A DNA stretch of 64,000 nucleotides, taken from Bacillota bacterium. Lineage in GTDB: Bacteria > Bacillota > Bacilli > Paenibacillales > NBRC-103111. Positions 36,520 to 45,681 of the stretch are shown here, piece by piece (position 1 is the stretch's first letter; each line of letters begins with the position of its first letter). A program made the translations under genes and the position numbers. The stretch covers positions 1 through 64,000 of the forward strand of contig JAEWIS010000014.1 in the NCBI GenBank assembly GCA_023386955.1, read 5' to 3'. The notes beneath the pieces were generated by a model that had not been told where the DNA came from, made no database searches, and saw nothing but the letters and a program-made list of their open reading frames with translations.

Positions 36520-36798
36520 GAGTTGATGTGGTTCAGCAGTGATATTTTTTGAGATCCTGAGGGAAGGGGATAGTGGACGATAAGGAGGCTAAAAGCAATA
36601 TGGGGCGTGCCGAAGGGTGTGGGGAGACCCAAAAAATCTGGTAAGCCTTCACAAAAGTGCCTTGCCTGGAACGAACATTCACAGTTAGGTGACGGATCAG
36701 TGGAGACGGTGTGGCGGTGTGGCGATGTGGCGATGGATTGATAGTTTGATGGTTGGTAAGCAGTGGGGAGCGACGGATTGAGATAAGCGGGTATGAAT

Positions 36799-36831
36799 AA
36801 ACCGACCCCCACTAGAGAGTGGAGGCCGGTT
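36799..36831 (-). terminator. Terminator of the aconitase gene
   Basis: AACCGACCCCCACT and AGTGGAGGCCGGTT arms pair with two mismatches. Leftward reading ends in TTTATTC, a modest T-run. Confidence 0.6.
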
Positions 36832-36851
36832 GATGAAAAGATGCAATTTGT

Positions 36852-39560
36852 TTACGCCATTAATTGACGAAGGACAGTTTGAAGGATACCGCCGTTGCGG
36901 TAGTAGTCCACGTCCACCAGACTGTCCAGGCGGACGGCCGCGGGGAAGGTGAAGCTGCTGCCGTCGGTGCGGACCGCGGTAACAGTGACCTGCTGGCCGG
37001 GCTGGATATCATCGCTTAACCCGGACACGGAGAAGGCTTCGGTGCCCGTGATGCCGAGGCTCTTCCAGTCGGCTCCTTCCACAAATTGCAGAGGCAGCAC
37101 ACCCATACCTACCAGATTGCTCCGGTGGATCCGCTCGTAGCTTTCCGTGATGACGGCCTTGACACCGAGGAGCAGGGTGCCCTTGGCGGCCCAGTCCCGG
37201 GAGCTGCCGGTGCCGTATTCCTTGCCGGCAATAACCACCAGATTGGTGCCGGTTTCCTGATATTTCATGGAGGCGTCATAGATGGACTCCACCTCGCCTG
37301 TTGGCAGATAGGTGGTAACGCCGCCCTCTGTGCCCGGGGCTACGGCATTGCGGATGCGGATGTTGGCAAAGGTGCCCCGCATCATCACCTCATGGTTGCC
37401 GCGGCGGGAGCCGTAGGAGTTGAAGTCCTCCCGCTTGACGCCATGGCTGATGAGATATTTGCCCGCGGGAGAATCCGCCTTGATGTTCCCTGCCGGGGAA
37501 ATATGGTCGGTGGTGACGGAGTCGCCCAGCAGCGCCAATACCCGTGCGCCTCCGATATCCTCGATATGACCCGGCTCAGCGGCCAGATCCTTGAAGAAGG
37601 GAGGCTCTTGGATATAGGTGGAGGAATCATCCCATTCGTAAAGCTCGCCCTCTGGCACCTCGATGGCATTCCAGCGCTCGTTGGCATTGAAGACGTTCTT
37701 ATATTTATCCCGGAACATGGCAGGATTGAGAGCAGTCTTTACCGCTGCCTGGATTTCCTCATTGGTGGGCCAGATGTCCTTCAGGAACACCGGGGTGTTG
37801 CTTTTATCGTAGCCGATGGGCTCGTTTGTAAGATCGATGTTTACGGTTCCCGCCAGGGCATACGCTACAACCAAAGGCGGAGAAGCCAGGTAGTTGGCCT
37901 TCACCTGGGCGTGGACCCGGCCCTCGAAGTTCCGGTTGCCGGAGAGGACGGCGGCTACTGTCATGTCGTTGTCAGCGATGGCCTTGGATACTTCATCCGG
38001 CAAGGGTCCGCTGTTGCCGATACAGGTGCCGCAGCCGTAGCCGGTCACGTGGAAGCCAAGCTCCTCCAGGGCAGGAAGCAGTCCGGCGTTTTTCAGGTAT
38101 TCGGTGACCACCAGGGAGCCGGGGGTCAGGCTGCTTTTGACGTAAGCGGGTTTGGTCAAACCGCGCTCCACGGCTTTTTTGGCGACGAGGCCTGCGCCCA
38201 GCATCACGCTGGGGTTGGAGGTATTGGTACAGCTGGTGATGGCGGCGATGACGACGGCGCCGTTGCGCATGAGGGAGCTTTTGCCGTCCGGGGAATAGAT
38301 GGTAGCTTCTTCCTCAATCAGCTTTTTCTCCGGCAGGCCGTAGCCGCCCTTATCTACAGGCGCCCGTACGATGGCGTTGTATGCTTCCTTCATGCGGGAC
38401 AGCTCCACACGGTCCTGGGGACGTTTGGGTCCGGCAAGGCTAGGCACCACGGTAGACAAATCCAGCTCGATGGTGTCGCTGAACACCGGGTCGGGCGTGC
38501 TGTCCGTGCGGAACATGCCCTGTGCCTTGTAATAGGCCTCCACGAGGGCGATTTGCTCCTCGTCCCGGCCGGTCAGGCGCAGGTAGTTCAGGGTTTCGTC
38601 GTCCACCGGGAAGAAGCCGACGGTGGCTCCGTATTCCGGGCTCATATTGGCCACGGTAGCGCGGTCCGCCAGGCTCATGCCGGATAAGCCGGGGCCGTAA
38701 TATTCCACAAATTTGCCTACGACGCCTTTTCTGCGGAGCATCTGGGTGACGGTCAGCGCCAGGTCTGTGGCGGTGGCGCCTTCAGGCAGGCTGCCGGTGA
38801 GCTTGAAGCCGATGACATCCGGTGTGACGAAGTAGAGAGGCTGGCCGAGCATGCAGGCCTCCGCCTCGATACCGCCTACGCCCCAGCCGACGACACCCAA
38901 GCCGTTGATCATGGTGGTGTGGGAATCGGTGCCCACCAGGGAGTCGGGATAAGCGACCAGCTCGCCGTCCACATTCTTCACGGCGGTGACGGACGCCAGG
39001 TATTCCAAATTGACCTGATGGACAATTCCGGTACCCGGAGGCACGGCGCGGAAGTTATCAAAGGCGGTTTGCGCCCAGCGGAGGAACCGGTAACGCTCTT
39101 CATTGCGCTCAAACTCCACCTTGGTATTATATTCCTCCGCTTCCTTCGAGCCGAAGGCATCCACCATGATGGAGTGGTCGATGACCAGATCGACAGGAAC
39201 TAACGGGTTGATTTTCCTCGGGTCGCCGCCGGAGGCCTTCATGGCTGAACGCATGGCTGCCAGATCCACAACAACAGGCACGCCGGTAAAGTCCTGCAGC
39301 ACGATACGCGCCGGGATGAAGGGGATTTCCTTATTGGCATCACGTCCCTCCGCCCAACCGGCGATTTGCTTCACATGCTCTTCTGTAATGGCGCGCCCGT
39401 CGAATTGGCGGACAGCGGCCTCCAGCAGCACCTTGATGGAGAAGGGGAGACGGTCGATGCTTCCGAATTGTGTGGTTAAGGCGGGTAGATCGTAGTAAGC
39501 GTATTCCTTGCCACCTGCGCTGAGCTTCTTTTTGACGGAATAACGGTCCTGATAAGCCAT
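36852..39560 (-). CDS. acnA: Aconitate hydratase
   Basis: Tricarboxylic-acid-cycle enzyme interconverting citrate and isocitrate with a [4Fe-4S] cluster; family members can also act as RNA-binding iron regulators. The 902-residue length and motifs fit AcnA/CitB. Cluster Cys are in [19 protein letters not shown] and [18 protein letters not shown]; the substrate loop [17 protein letters not shown] is intact. The start at 39560 ([12 protein letters not shown]) follows AAGGAGGT; the frame extends eight codons further upstream without a site. It is monocistronic. Confidence 0.97.
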   Translation of the reverse strand: MAYQDRYSVKKKLSAGGKEYAYYDLPALTTQFGSIDRLPFSIKVLLEAAVRQFDGRAITEEHVKQIAGWAEGRDANKEIPFIPARIVLQDFTGVPVVVDLAAMRSAMKASGGDPRKINPLVPVDLVIDHSIMVDAFGSKEAEEYNTKVEFERNEERYRFLRWAQTAFDNFRAVPPGTGIVHQVNLEYLASVTAVKNVDGELVAYPDSLVGTDSHTTMINGLGVVGWGVGGIEAEACMLGQPLYFVTPDVIGFKLTGSLPEGATATDLALTVTQMLRRKGVVGKFVEYYGPGLSGMSLADRATVANMSPEYGATVGFFPVDDETLNYLRLTGRDEEQIALVEAYYKAQGMFRTDSTPDPVFSDTIELDLSTVVPSLAGPKRPQDRVELSRMKEAYNAIVRAPVDKGGYGLPEKKLIEEEATIYSPDGKSSLMRNGAVVIAAITSCTNTSNPSVMLGAGLVAKKAVERGLTKPAYVKSSLTPGSLVVTEYLKNAGLLPALEELGFHVTGYGCGTCIGNSGPLPDEVSKAIADNDMTVAAVLSGNRNFEGRVHAQVKANYLASPPLVVAYALAGTVNIDLTNEPIGYDKSNTPVFLKDIWPTNEEIQAAVKTALNPAMFRDKYKNVFNANERWNAIEVPEGELYEWDDSSTYIQEPPFFKDLAAEPGHIEDIGGARVLALLGDSVTTDHISPAGNIKADSPAGKYLISHGVKREDFNSYGSRRGNHEVMMRGTFANIRIRNAVAPGTEGGVTTYLPTGEVESIYDASMKYQETGTNLVVIAGKEYGTGSSRDWAAKGTLLLGVKAVITESYERIHRSNLVGMGVLPLQFVEGADWKSLGITGTEAFSVSGLSDDIQPGQQVTVTAVRTDGSSFTFPAAVRLDSLVDVDYYRNGGILQTVLRQLMA

Positions 39561-39735
39561 GATAGTTAACCTCCTTAGTTTCATCTAATGAAACTTTATT
39601 TCAAAATTTCGTTACCTTTAGTATAGCGGGTTTCCTGCGGTTCGTAAATGCCAAATTGCCCCGTTTCCGATTCATGAACCCTCTCCAACTGTCATATATT
39701 GTACCTGACAACTTTCAAGACAGGAGGAGACCGGC

Positions 39736-40725
39736 ATGAGCTGGAAGCTGGCGTTATACAATTTCATTCATGCGCGCAATCAGGCGGAAACGGACTATGA
39801 CACCGGTCCGCTGCGTCAATTGACGGCAGACGGAGAATTCCTGCGGCGGATGGAAGCGCGGCAGGAGCGCCGCAGGTTTCAGCATCTGATCCGGGGGCTT
39901 GTGCCGGTCCGCTCCGAGATCCGGTTGGCGGTGAAACGGGTGGAAACCTCGGACCGGGAAGCAGTTCTCCATATCCGTCTCTCCCAATCCTTCCAGGGGA
40001 GCGTGGGCAGCCGGACCTTGACAGAGAACAGCTGGTGGACGGAGCGTCTGACGTTTGCTTTTGCACGGGAGGGTATCGCCGTATTGCAGCGTGTGGAGCA
40101 GTCCGCCCTTGACGACCGTGACGACCGGCTGGGGTTGTTGCCCGAGATGGCCGAGGAAATCCGGCAGAAGGTTCCGCCTCCTTTTCTCAAGCAAGGCCTG
40201 CAAACCTCTCCCCGCAGCAAAGGCACCTATAACCGGCAGTTGGCCGTGGAATATGCCGAGAAGTTCTGGGAAACTCCCAACCCCGCTTATTTAGCCTTTA
40301 AAGTGGACTGCTCCAATTATGTCTCCCAGTGCATTCTGGCGGGAGGCCACTATATGGATTATACCGGACGCCGGGAGGCGGGATGGTGGTACCGGGGCAG
40401 AAGCGGCAGCCAGGAGCTGTGGAGCTACAGCTGGGCGGTAGCCAATGCCCTGCAGCTGTATCTGGGTGGCAAACGGAGCACCGGCCTCCGTGCGGAGGAG
40501 GTGGGTTCCCCCAAGGATCTGGAGCCGGGGGATGTAATCTGCTACAGCTGGAACGGGGACGGCCGTTACGGGCACAGCACCGTGGTGACGGATTTTGATC
40601 CCGACGGCATGCCGCTGGTGAATGCCCATACGGTTAACTGCCGCCACCGCTATTGGGACTATAGCGATTCCTATGCATGGACCGAAGCAACCAAATACCG
40701 GTTCTTTCATATCCTGGGACCGTGA
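39736..40725 (+). CDS. Amidase-domain protein (putative cell-wall hydrolase)
   Basis: A 329-residue protein. The C-terminal half (about 160-329) is an Amidase_6-type NlpC/P60-like domain: YNRQLAVEYAEKFWETPNPA, then VDCSNYVSQCILAGG with the candidate catalytic Cys, and GRYGHSTVVTDF with the candidate His. The N-terminal 150 residues are charged and lack a clear signal peptide, so secretion is uncertain. ATG 39736 follows AGGAGGAG. The Ddl-like gene starts 39 bases after its stop and is probably in the same operon, which would fit a cell-wall theme. Confidence 0.85.
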   Translation: MSWKLALYNFIHARNQAETDYDTGPLRQLTADGEFLRRMEARQERRRFQHLIRGLVPVRSEIRLAVKRVETSDREAVLHIRLSQSFQGSVGSRTLTENSWWTERLTFAFAREGIAVLQRVEQSALDDRDDRLGLLPEMAEEIRQKVPPPFLKQGLQTSPRSKGTYNRQLAVEYAEKFWETPNPAYLAFKVDCSNYVSQCILAGGHYMDYTGRREAGWWYRGRSGSQELWSYSWAVANALQLYLGGKRSTGLRAEEVGSPKDLEPGDVICYSWNGDGRYGHSTVVTDFDPDGMPLVNAHTVNCRHRYWDYSDSYAWTEATKYRFFHILGP

Positions 40726-40764
40726 GCCGTTTCATATCCAGCCTGAACGAAAGAAGGGTCGGCC

Positions 40765-41718
40765 TTGAGTGATGCAATGCGTATCGGAGTGATCTATATC
40801 CGCAGTCCGGATAAAGCGGAGCGGCGGCTGCGCAAGCTGGCGGCCAAAAATATGGCGGAGCTTTTCCAGGCGGAGGGGTATGCCGCGGTAATAAAAGAGC
40901 TCCCCGCCGAACATGCGCAAGCCGGAACCGGAAGCTGCCCCGAGGCGGATGTGCTGGTGGCTGCAGGCGCCCACAGCAAGCGGGAGCTGTGCCGTTTAGC
41001 GGCTTATGCGGAGCTTCTGGGTTTGGTTGCGGCGGGGTTGGACCCGACGGGGGCAGTTCTGGGGGCCGACCGGGTGCTTCTGCGCAGGCTGCTGGCGGGG
41101 GAACGGGTTCCCCAAAGCCTCTTCCGCACTTTTACCCGTTCCCAATGGGAGCAGGATTCCGCTTATTTTCTCATCGAAATAGAAATGACTCTCGGTTATC
41201 CCTGCCGGATTGGGCCTCCGGAGACCGGCTGCGGCCGGGATGCGGTGCTGGTCGCTACCCGCGAGGAACTGCAGGCGGCAGTGGAGGAGGTATTCCGCAA
41301 AGCCGACCGGCTTTTGGCGGAGGAAACCGTTAAGGGACGGGTGTATGCTGCCGCCTTAGGCGGAGGTAAGGAGGCAGCGGATATAGCCGTGATGGAGCTG
41401 GGCGGGGTTGTGCCCCCCGCGGAGACGGGATATAAGCCTCCCGCCGGAAGCCAGTTGGAGACGGAGGTAAGAAACGCTTCCCGGCGCGCTTTTGCCGCAT
41501 TGCAGGCCAAGGGACCGGCAGTGCTTTACTTTGTAACGCCTGATGGACATAGCAATGTGCTGCTGACGGATGCGGATTTATGCCCGGAGCTGGGACCGGA
41601 GGGTGTTCATGCTGCCGTCTGGCGGGATGTCGGTACTCCCGACGGAGAGAGGCTAAAGCGGCTGGTCCATGCTGCCTGGAAGCAAGCGGCCAAACCGGCC
41701 GGCTTGACTGGGGATTAA
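40765..41718 (+). CDS. Divergent D-Ala-D-Ala ligase-like ATP-grasp protein
   Basis: A 317-residue protein with the outline of the Ddl family: an N-terminal domain (RIGVIYIRSPDKAERRLRKL), then VLGADRVLLRRLLAGERVP where Ddl has DK and a Gly-Pro motif, then MTLGYPCRIGPPETGCGRDA in the position of the FPVIVKP-EGSS stretch. The ATP-binding Lys of VKP is replaced and the Ser loop is altered; the later GRVYAAALGGG parallels the usual GRE-AVLG. A TTG start at 40765 behind AAGGG is used; ATG 40777 is the alternative. Catalytic activity is doubtful. Confidence 0.72.
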   Translation: MSDAMRIGVIYIRSPDKAERRLRKLAAKNMAELFQAEGYAAVIKELPAEHAQAGTGSCPEADVLVAAGAHSKRELCRLAAYAELLGLVAAGLDPTGAVLGADRVLLRRLLAGERVPQSLFRTFTRSQWEQDSAYFLIEIEMTLGYPCRIGPPETGCGRDAVLVATREELQAAVEEVFRKADRLLAEETVKGRVYAAALGGGKEAADIAVMELGGVVPPAETGYKPPAGSQLETEVRNASRRAFAALQAKGPAVLYFVTPDGHSNVLLTDADLCPELGPEGVHAAVWRDVGTPDGERLKRLVHAAWKQAAKPAGLTGD

Positions 41719-41803
41719 GCAGGATCTGCGAGAGGCCAGGCCGGGTAATTGCCTGCAAATTATGGTATTCTTAAAGGAAAACCCCCTTTAGGAGGAGCAC
41801 GAT

Positions 41804-42121
41804 ATGGGATTCTCTACGGAATTTAACTCGGTATGTAAATTTAAAAATGAGCAGGAGCTTCACGATTTGCTGGAATATGGCAAGTGCAAGATGGTGAAAA
41901 CCGGCTTCCGCGTGTACCCTACCGGCCAGAAGGTGATTGCCTATACCCCCCAGAACCAGGCTATCGCCATTGTGAAAATTACAGCCTCCATTGCCGAAAT
42001 TAATTTTCAGGGCAAAGAGGTGACGCTGGTAGAGATGGATTTGCTCCGCAAGCTGACGGAGGAGGAGGCCAGAGTGCAGACCGCGCTGGCTTACGAAATG
42101 TTTTTTGGAGATAAACAATAA
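41804..42121 (+). CDS. Conserved small protein of unknown function
   Basis: A 105-residue cytosolic protein starting MGFSTEFNSVCKFKNEQELH after AGGAGGAG. It has an alternating beta pattern with KTGFRVYPTGQKVIAYTP, then a charged helical C-terminus (LVEMDLLRKLTEEEA). It recalls small Bacillales DUF2584-like proteins, but I am not certain of the family. It lies between the Ddl-like gene and uvsE on the same strand. Confidence 0.85.
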   Translation: MGFSTEFNSVCKFKNEQELHDLLEYGKCKMVKTGFRVYPTGQKVIAYTPQNQAIAIVKITASIAEINFQGKEVTLVEMDLLRKLTEEEARVQTALAYEMFFGDKQ

Positions 42122-42193
42122 GGATGATTTCGGCAGGTGGAGGGAAGGCTATCCATATATGGAAACCGACTACTTGCCGGGAGTGAATCGCTT

Positions 42194-43186
42194 GTGATTG
42201 TCCGTTTTGGTTATGTGGCCATGTCCACTGTTGTATCCCAGGCTTCCCCCTCCAAAACAATGACCGCCACCGTCTTCGCTAAGTTGGGTGACCGGGAAGC
42301 CGCCGTCCGCAAGCTGGAGCGTATCGCTGCGGAGAATCTGCACAATACCCTTCGGCTGCTCCGGCATAACCGGGCCAGCGATATTCATCTGTACCGGTTT
42401 TCCTCCAAGCTGATCCCGCTTGTGGGCCATGGGATGCTTGCGGGCTGGGATCCCTTCGCGGCATTGTCGGAGTCCTTCGCCGAGGTAGGGGAATATGTCC
42501 GTTTGCACCGGATGCGGACAAGCTTTCATCCCGATCATTTTACGGTGCTGTCCACCCCGCGGCAGGATGTGCTGGACAATTCGGTAGCCGATCTGATGCG
42601 GCATCATACCATGCTGGAGGCCATGGGCCTAAACCGCAACGCCAAGTGCAACATCCACGTGGGCGGCAGCTACGGGGACAAGCAGGCGGCGGGGCAGCGG
42701 TTCAGGCGCAATTTTCTTGCCCTCCCGCAGCAGGTGCGGGAGCGGGTCACCCTGGAGAACGATGATAAAACCTTCACCGCGGAGGAAACCCTGGCCATTT
42801 GCGAGGAGGTGGGGGCCCCCATGGTGCTGGATCTGCATCATCACATGGTGAACAATGACGGGGAGAAAGCAGCTTCCCTGTGGCCCAGAATCCTGCGGAC
42901 ATGGGAGGGTGCAGGGACGGAGGAGCAGGATGCGCTGGGTTTGCCTGCTCTTCCGCCGAAGATCCACGTGTCCAGCCCCCGCGAGGGCAAGGATATCCGC
43001 GCTCATGCGGATTATGTGGAACGTGGTCCGCTGCTGGAATTCATGCGGGAGATTGCACAGGACACACCTGCCTTGGATGTGATGCTGGAGGCCAAGATGA
43101 AGGACGGGGCGCTGTTCCGTCTTATGGAGGATCTGGCAGGAGTGCAGGGAGTCCGGCAGGTGGATCAGGCCACTGTGGAGCTGTGA
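42194..43186 (+). CDS. uvsE: UV DNA damage endonuclease
   Basis: Repair enzyme nicking DNA 5' of UV photoproducts, 330 residues with a TIM-barrel and metal site. The N-terminus IVRFGYVAMSTVVSQASPSK matches Bacillus UvsE closely, followed by LYRFSSKLIPLVGH, MRTSFHPDHF, NIHVGGSYGDKQAA, LENDDKTFTAEETL, DLHHHMVN and MLEAKMKDGALFRLMEDL. The GTG at 42194 behind GGGAG fits the family N-terminus; an upstream in-frame GTG at 42137 adds 19 atypical residues. Confidence 0.94.
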   Translation: MIVRFGYVAMSTVVSQASPSKTMTATVFAKLGDREAAVRKLERIAAENLHNTLRLLRHNRASDIHLYRFSSKLIPLVGHGMLAGWDPFAALSESFAEVGEYVRLHRMRTSFHPDHFTVLSTPRQDVLDNSVADLMRHHTMLEAMGLNRNAKCNIHVGGSYGDKQAAGQRFRRNFLALPQQVRERVTLENDDKTFTAEETLAICEEVGAPMVLDLHHHMVNNDGEKAASLWPRILRTWEGAGTEEQDALGLPALPPKIHVSSPREGKDIRAHADYVERGPLLEFMREIAQDTPALDVMLEAKMKDGALFRLMEDLAGVQGVRQVDQATVEL

Positions 43187-43204
43187 AAAAAGGAATACGG
43201 GATA

Positions 43205-43240
43205 AACGCTTGGCCGGACGCGGTCAGGCGTTTTGCTTTT
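43205..43240 (+). terminator. Terminator after uvsE
   Basis: AACGCTTGGCC and GGTCAGGCGTT arms with small mismatches, followed by TTGCTTTT. Confidence 0.6.
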
Positions 43241-43530
43241 GGGCCGGCAATAAATCTCAAAAAAGTGTTAGCGCTTCCGTGCAGATATAATACAGAAGTT
43301 TTAAAAAGGTATAACAGTTATAGTGGATAGGAGTTATGTGCATTTTTTCACAAGTAAAAACCAGGCTTTTTAGTTAAAAGTGACAAATTTTTGACGGAAA
43401 CAAGAAATTTTAATCAGTATAACAAATGAATTTTTTCACAATGTAGGAAAACGGTTCAACTTGTGGAATTGGTGAAATATGGTGATAGCGGGGGAGAATT
43501 TCAGATGTGAAAATCAGCGTTGGCTACTAT

Positions 43531-43544
43531 TGCAAGCGCTATCA
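43531..43544 (+). promoter_or_regulatory. Candidate cre (CcpA) site upstream of fixA
   Basis: TGCAAGCGCTATCA matches the Bacillus cre consensus TGWNANCGNTNWCA at 13 of 14 positions. It lies 35 bases before the fixA start, a position typical for catabolite repression. Confidence 0.5.
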
Positions 43545-43578
43545 TTTTTGGAATGATTCTAATCGGAGGTGCGTCAGA

Positions 43579-44412
43579 TTGCTTCATGTGGTGGTTTGTG
43601 TCAAGCAGGTGCCCGACAGCAGGGAAATCCGGATTGATCCCAAGAACAATACCCTGATCCGCCAGGGAGTGCCGAGCATTGTGAATTTCTATGATATGCA
43701 CGGGCTGGAGGAAGCGCTGCGGATTAAGGATGAGCTGGGGGCACGGGTAACGGTGGTGACCATGGGTCCGCCCCAGGCAGAGAAGGGCTTGAAGGAATGT
43801 ATTTCTCTCGGAGCCGATGAGGCTGTGCTGGTGACGGACCGGGCTTTCGCCGGGGCGGATACGCTGGCTACCTCCTATGTGCTGGGAGCGGCCATCCGGA
43901 AGATTGAGACGGCTTGGGGACCGGTGCACATGGTGTTCTGCGGCAAGCAGACTTTGGACGGAGATACGGGGCAGGTGGGGCCGGGTGTGGCATGCCGGTT
44001 GGATATGGACCAGCTCACTTATGTCTGCAAGGTGGATAAGGTGGATGAGGAAGCGGGACGGGTGCGTGTCCACCGGCAAATGGAGGATGGTGTTGAGGTG
44101 GCGGAAACCTCCATGCCCGTGCTTTTTACAGTGCTTAAGGAGCTGAACCGCATCCGCCGGGCGACGCTGCCGGGTATGGTCCGGGCGGCGCGATATAAGC
44201 CCGTAATGTGGACCATGGCGGATTTTCCGGAGATGGACCGGACCAAAATCGGACTAAAGGGGTCGCCCACCATTGTGGGCCGCACCTGGGTTCCGGAGAT
44301 CAAGAAGGCCAATACGGTGCAGATTGGCGGCGCTACACCGGAAGCCCAGGCGGAGGAAGTGGCCGGGAAGCTGTGGGAGGGCGAGCTGCCCCGCAGGCTG
44401 GGATGGATATAA
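43579..44412 (+). CDS. fixA: Electron transfer flavoprotein beta subunit FixA
   Basis: Small subunit of the FixAB electron-transfer flavoprotein, 277 residues. It begins LHVVVCVKQVPDSREIRIDP and has FYDMHGLEEALRIKDELGAR, the ETF-beta signature region, and PTIVGRTWVPEIKK at the end. The TTG at 43579 follows GGAGGT and fits the family N-terminus; a GTG at 43507 would add 24 odd residues over the cre site. It is followed by fixB, fixC and fixX in the same direction. In FixABCX complexes this subunit carries the bifurcating flavin contact. Confidence 0.92.
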   Translation: MLHVVVCVKQVPDSREIRIDPKNNTLIRQGVPSIVNFYDMHGLEEALRIKDELGARVTVVTMGPPQAEKGLKECISLGADEAVLVTDRAFAGADTLATSYVLGAAIRKIETAWGPVHMVFCGKQTLDGDTGQVGPGVACRLDMDQLTYVCKVDKVDEEAGRVRVHRQMEDGVEVAETSMPVLFTVLKELNRIRRATLPGMVRAARYKPVMWTMADFPEMDRTKIGLKGSPTIVGRTWVPEIKKANTVQIGGATPEAQAEEVAGKLWEGELPRRLGWI

Positions 44413-44415
44413 ACA

Positions 44416-44468
44416 TCCCCCAAAAGTGAAGGGATGCTCTGATGCTGATTCCGGGTACTTTTGGGGGA
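44416..44468 (+). promoter_or_regulatory. Long-armed intercistronic hairpin between fixA and fixB
   Basis: TCCCCCAAAAGT (44416-44427) and ACTTTTGGGGGA (44457-44468) are perfectly complementary over 12 bases around a 29-base loop. No T-run follows, so it is more likely an mRNA-stability or processing element than a terminator. Confidence 0.6.
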
Positions 44469-44532
44469 GCCCCCATTAAAAAGCGTAAAAGAGATTTATG
44501 CTCCGGCCACGGGGCAAGAGGAGGCATGAAGA

Positions 44533-45675
44533 ATGAGTGAGGAACGCAAAGCCGCCCAGGAGCAGGATTGGTCTGCCTACCGGGGCGTTATGATCGTCAT
44601 CGAGCACCGGCGCGGTGAGGCTAAGAAGGTCTCCTGGCAGCTGCTAGGGGAAGGGCGGAAGCTCGCTGATAAGCTGGAGACTTCGTTGTTGGCGCTGGTC
44701 ATCGGCCATGATGTGGAGCATCTGGCGGCGGAATCCATCCGCTACGGAGCCGACCTTGTCTACCTGTGCCAGGCGCCAGAGCTGCTGGATTACCGGACCC
44801 GCCCGTACAGCCGGGTGTGCTTGTCGGCTATCCACGAGATCAAGCCGGAGATCGTGCTGTACGGCGCCACCGCCACCGGCAGGGACCTGGCGGGAGCCAT
44901 CGCCACCCATCTGCCCACAGGGCTGACAGCGGATTGCACGGAGCTGGATGTGGAGCCCCATCCCTCCCGGCTTCTGATGGCAAGCCGTCCGGCATTTTCG
45001 GAGAAGATGATGGCCACCATCCTCTGCAAGCAGTACCGGCCCCAGATGGCCACCGCCCGGGCGGGGGTGTTCCAGGCCTTGGCGCCGGACCCGGAGCGGA
45101 CGGGCGAGGTGGTGCATCTGGAGGTGCGGGAGGATTATTCCAATACCGCCGCCCAGGTCATCGCCTTCCTGGAGGAGAAGAGCAGCGTCAATCTGGAGGA
45201 GGCGGACATTATCGTGGCCGGCGGCCGGGGATTGGGCGGACCGGAGGGCTTCAGCCTTCTACGGGAGCTGGCGGAGGTGCTGGGCGGCGAAGTAGGTGCC
45301 ACCCGTGCCGCAGTGGACGCGGGCTGGATCACCCATGAGCACCAGATCGGGCAGACGGGGCATACTGTGCGTCCCAAGCTGTACATTGCAGCGGGAATCT
45401 CGGGGGCAGTTCAGCACACGGTGGGTATGCAGGGCTCCGACGTGATTATCGCCGTGAACAAGGATCCTCAGGCGCCGATATTCCAGATTGCACACTATGC
45501 CATGGCAGGGGATCTGTTCCAGATCATCCCGGCGCTGATCCGGGAGTTCGCCAAACGCCGGGGTGCGGTGCTGACGTCAACGGATGCAGCCGCTTCGCCG
45601 CAGAGTGTGGCGGCCCCGGAAGCAGGCATCCCGGATGAAGCAATGACCCAAACAGCAGCGGGAAGAGGGGTATAG
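44533..45675 (+). CDS. fixB: Electron transfer flavoprotein alpha subunit FixB
   Basis: Large subunit of the flavoprotein, 380 residues. The C-terminal FAD domain is complete: IVAGGRGLGGPEGFSLLREL, then GATRAAVDAGWITHEHQIGQ, GISGAVQHTVGMQGSDVII and AVNKDPQAPIFQIAHYAMAG. The N-terminal domain starts at about residue 16 (RGVMIVIEHRRGEAKKVSWQ). ATG 44533 follows AGGAGG. Only 6 bases separate it from fixC. The last 35 residues are an Ala/Thr-rich tail. Confidence 0.95.
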   Translation: MSEERKAAQEQDWSAYRGVMIVIEHRRGEAKKVSWQLLGEGRKLADKLETSLLALVIGHDVEHLAAESIRYGADLVYLCQAPELLDYRTRPYSRVCLSAIHEIKPEIVLYGATATGRDLAGAIATHLPTGLTADCTELDVEPHPSRLLMASRPAFSEKMMATILCKQYRPQMATARAGVFQALAPDPERTGEVVHLEVREDYSNTAAQVIAFLEEKSSVNLEEADIIVAGGRGLGGPEGFSLLRELAEVLGGEVGATRAAVDAGWITHEHQIGQTGHTVRPKLYIAAGISGAVQHTVGMQGSDVIIAVNKDPQAPIFQIAHYAMAGDLFQIIPALIREFAKRRGAVLTSTDAAASPQSVAAPEAGIPDEAMTQTAAGRGV

Positions 45676-45681
45676 GCGGCC

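Larger units (their letters stand above)
36128..36851. other. Gene-free stretch with two repeat families
   Basis: About 720 bases without a gene. From 36294 to 36519 there is a degenerate tandem array of a roughly 16-bp unit (detailed separately). A forward copy of the 30-bp element lies at 36556-36585, and the aconitase terminator is at 36799-36831. Confidence 0.6.
43187..43578. other. Gene-free A+T-rich leader of the fix operon
   Basis: After the uvsE terminator, about 330 bases hold no gene and are much more A+T-rich than the surroundings. The stretch includes a TATAAT at about 43286, a weak cre-like TGTTAGCGCTTCC near 43266, a repeated TTTTTTCACAA motif (near 43345 and 43432) and a good cre candidate at 43531-43544. 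Confidence 0.5.

Noticed and set aside
43517..43533. Sigma-54 promoter (TTGGC-N5-TTGCA) before fixA, which would suit NifA control
   Set aside because: The GG and GC are separated by 8 bases instead of the required 10.
43579..45675. Simple EtfBA for fatty-acid oxidation
   Set aside because: The adjoining fixC and fixX genes and tight coupling identify a FixABCX set, and no acyl-CoA dehydrogenase is nearby.
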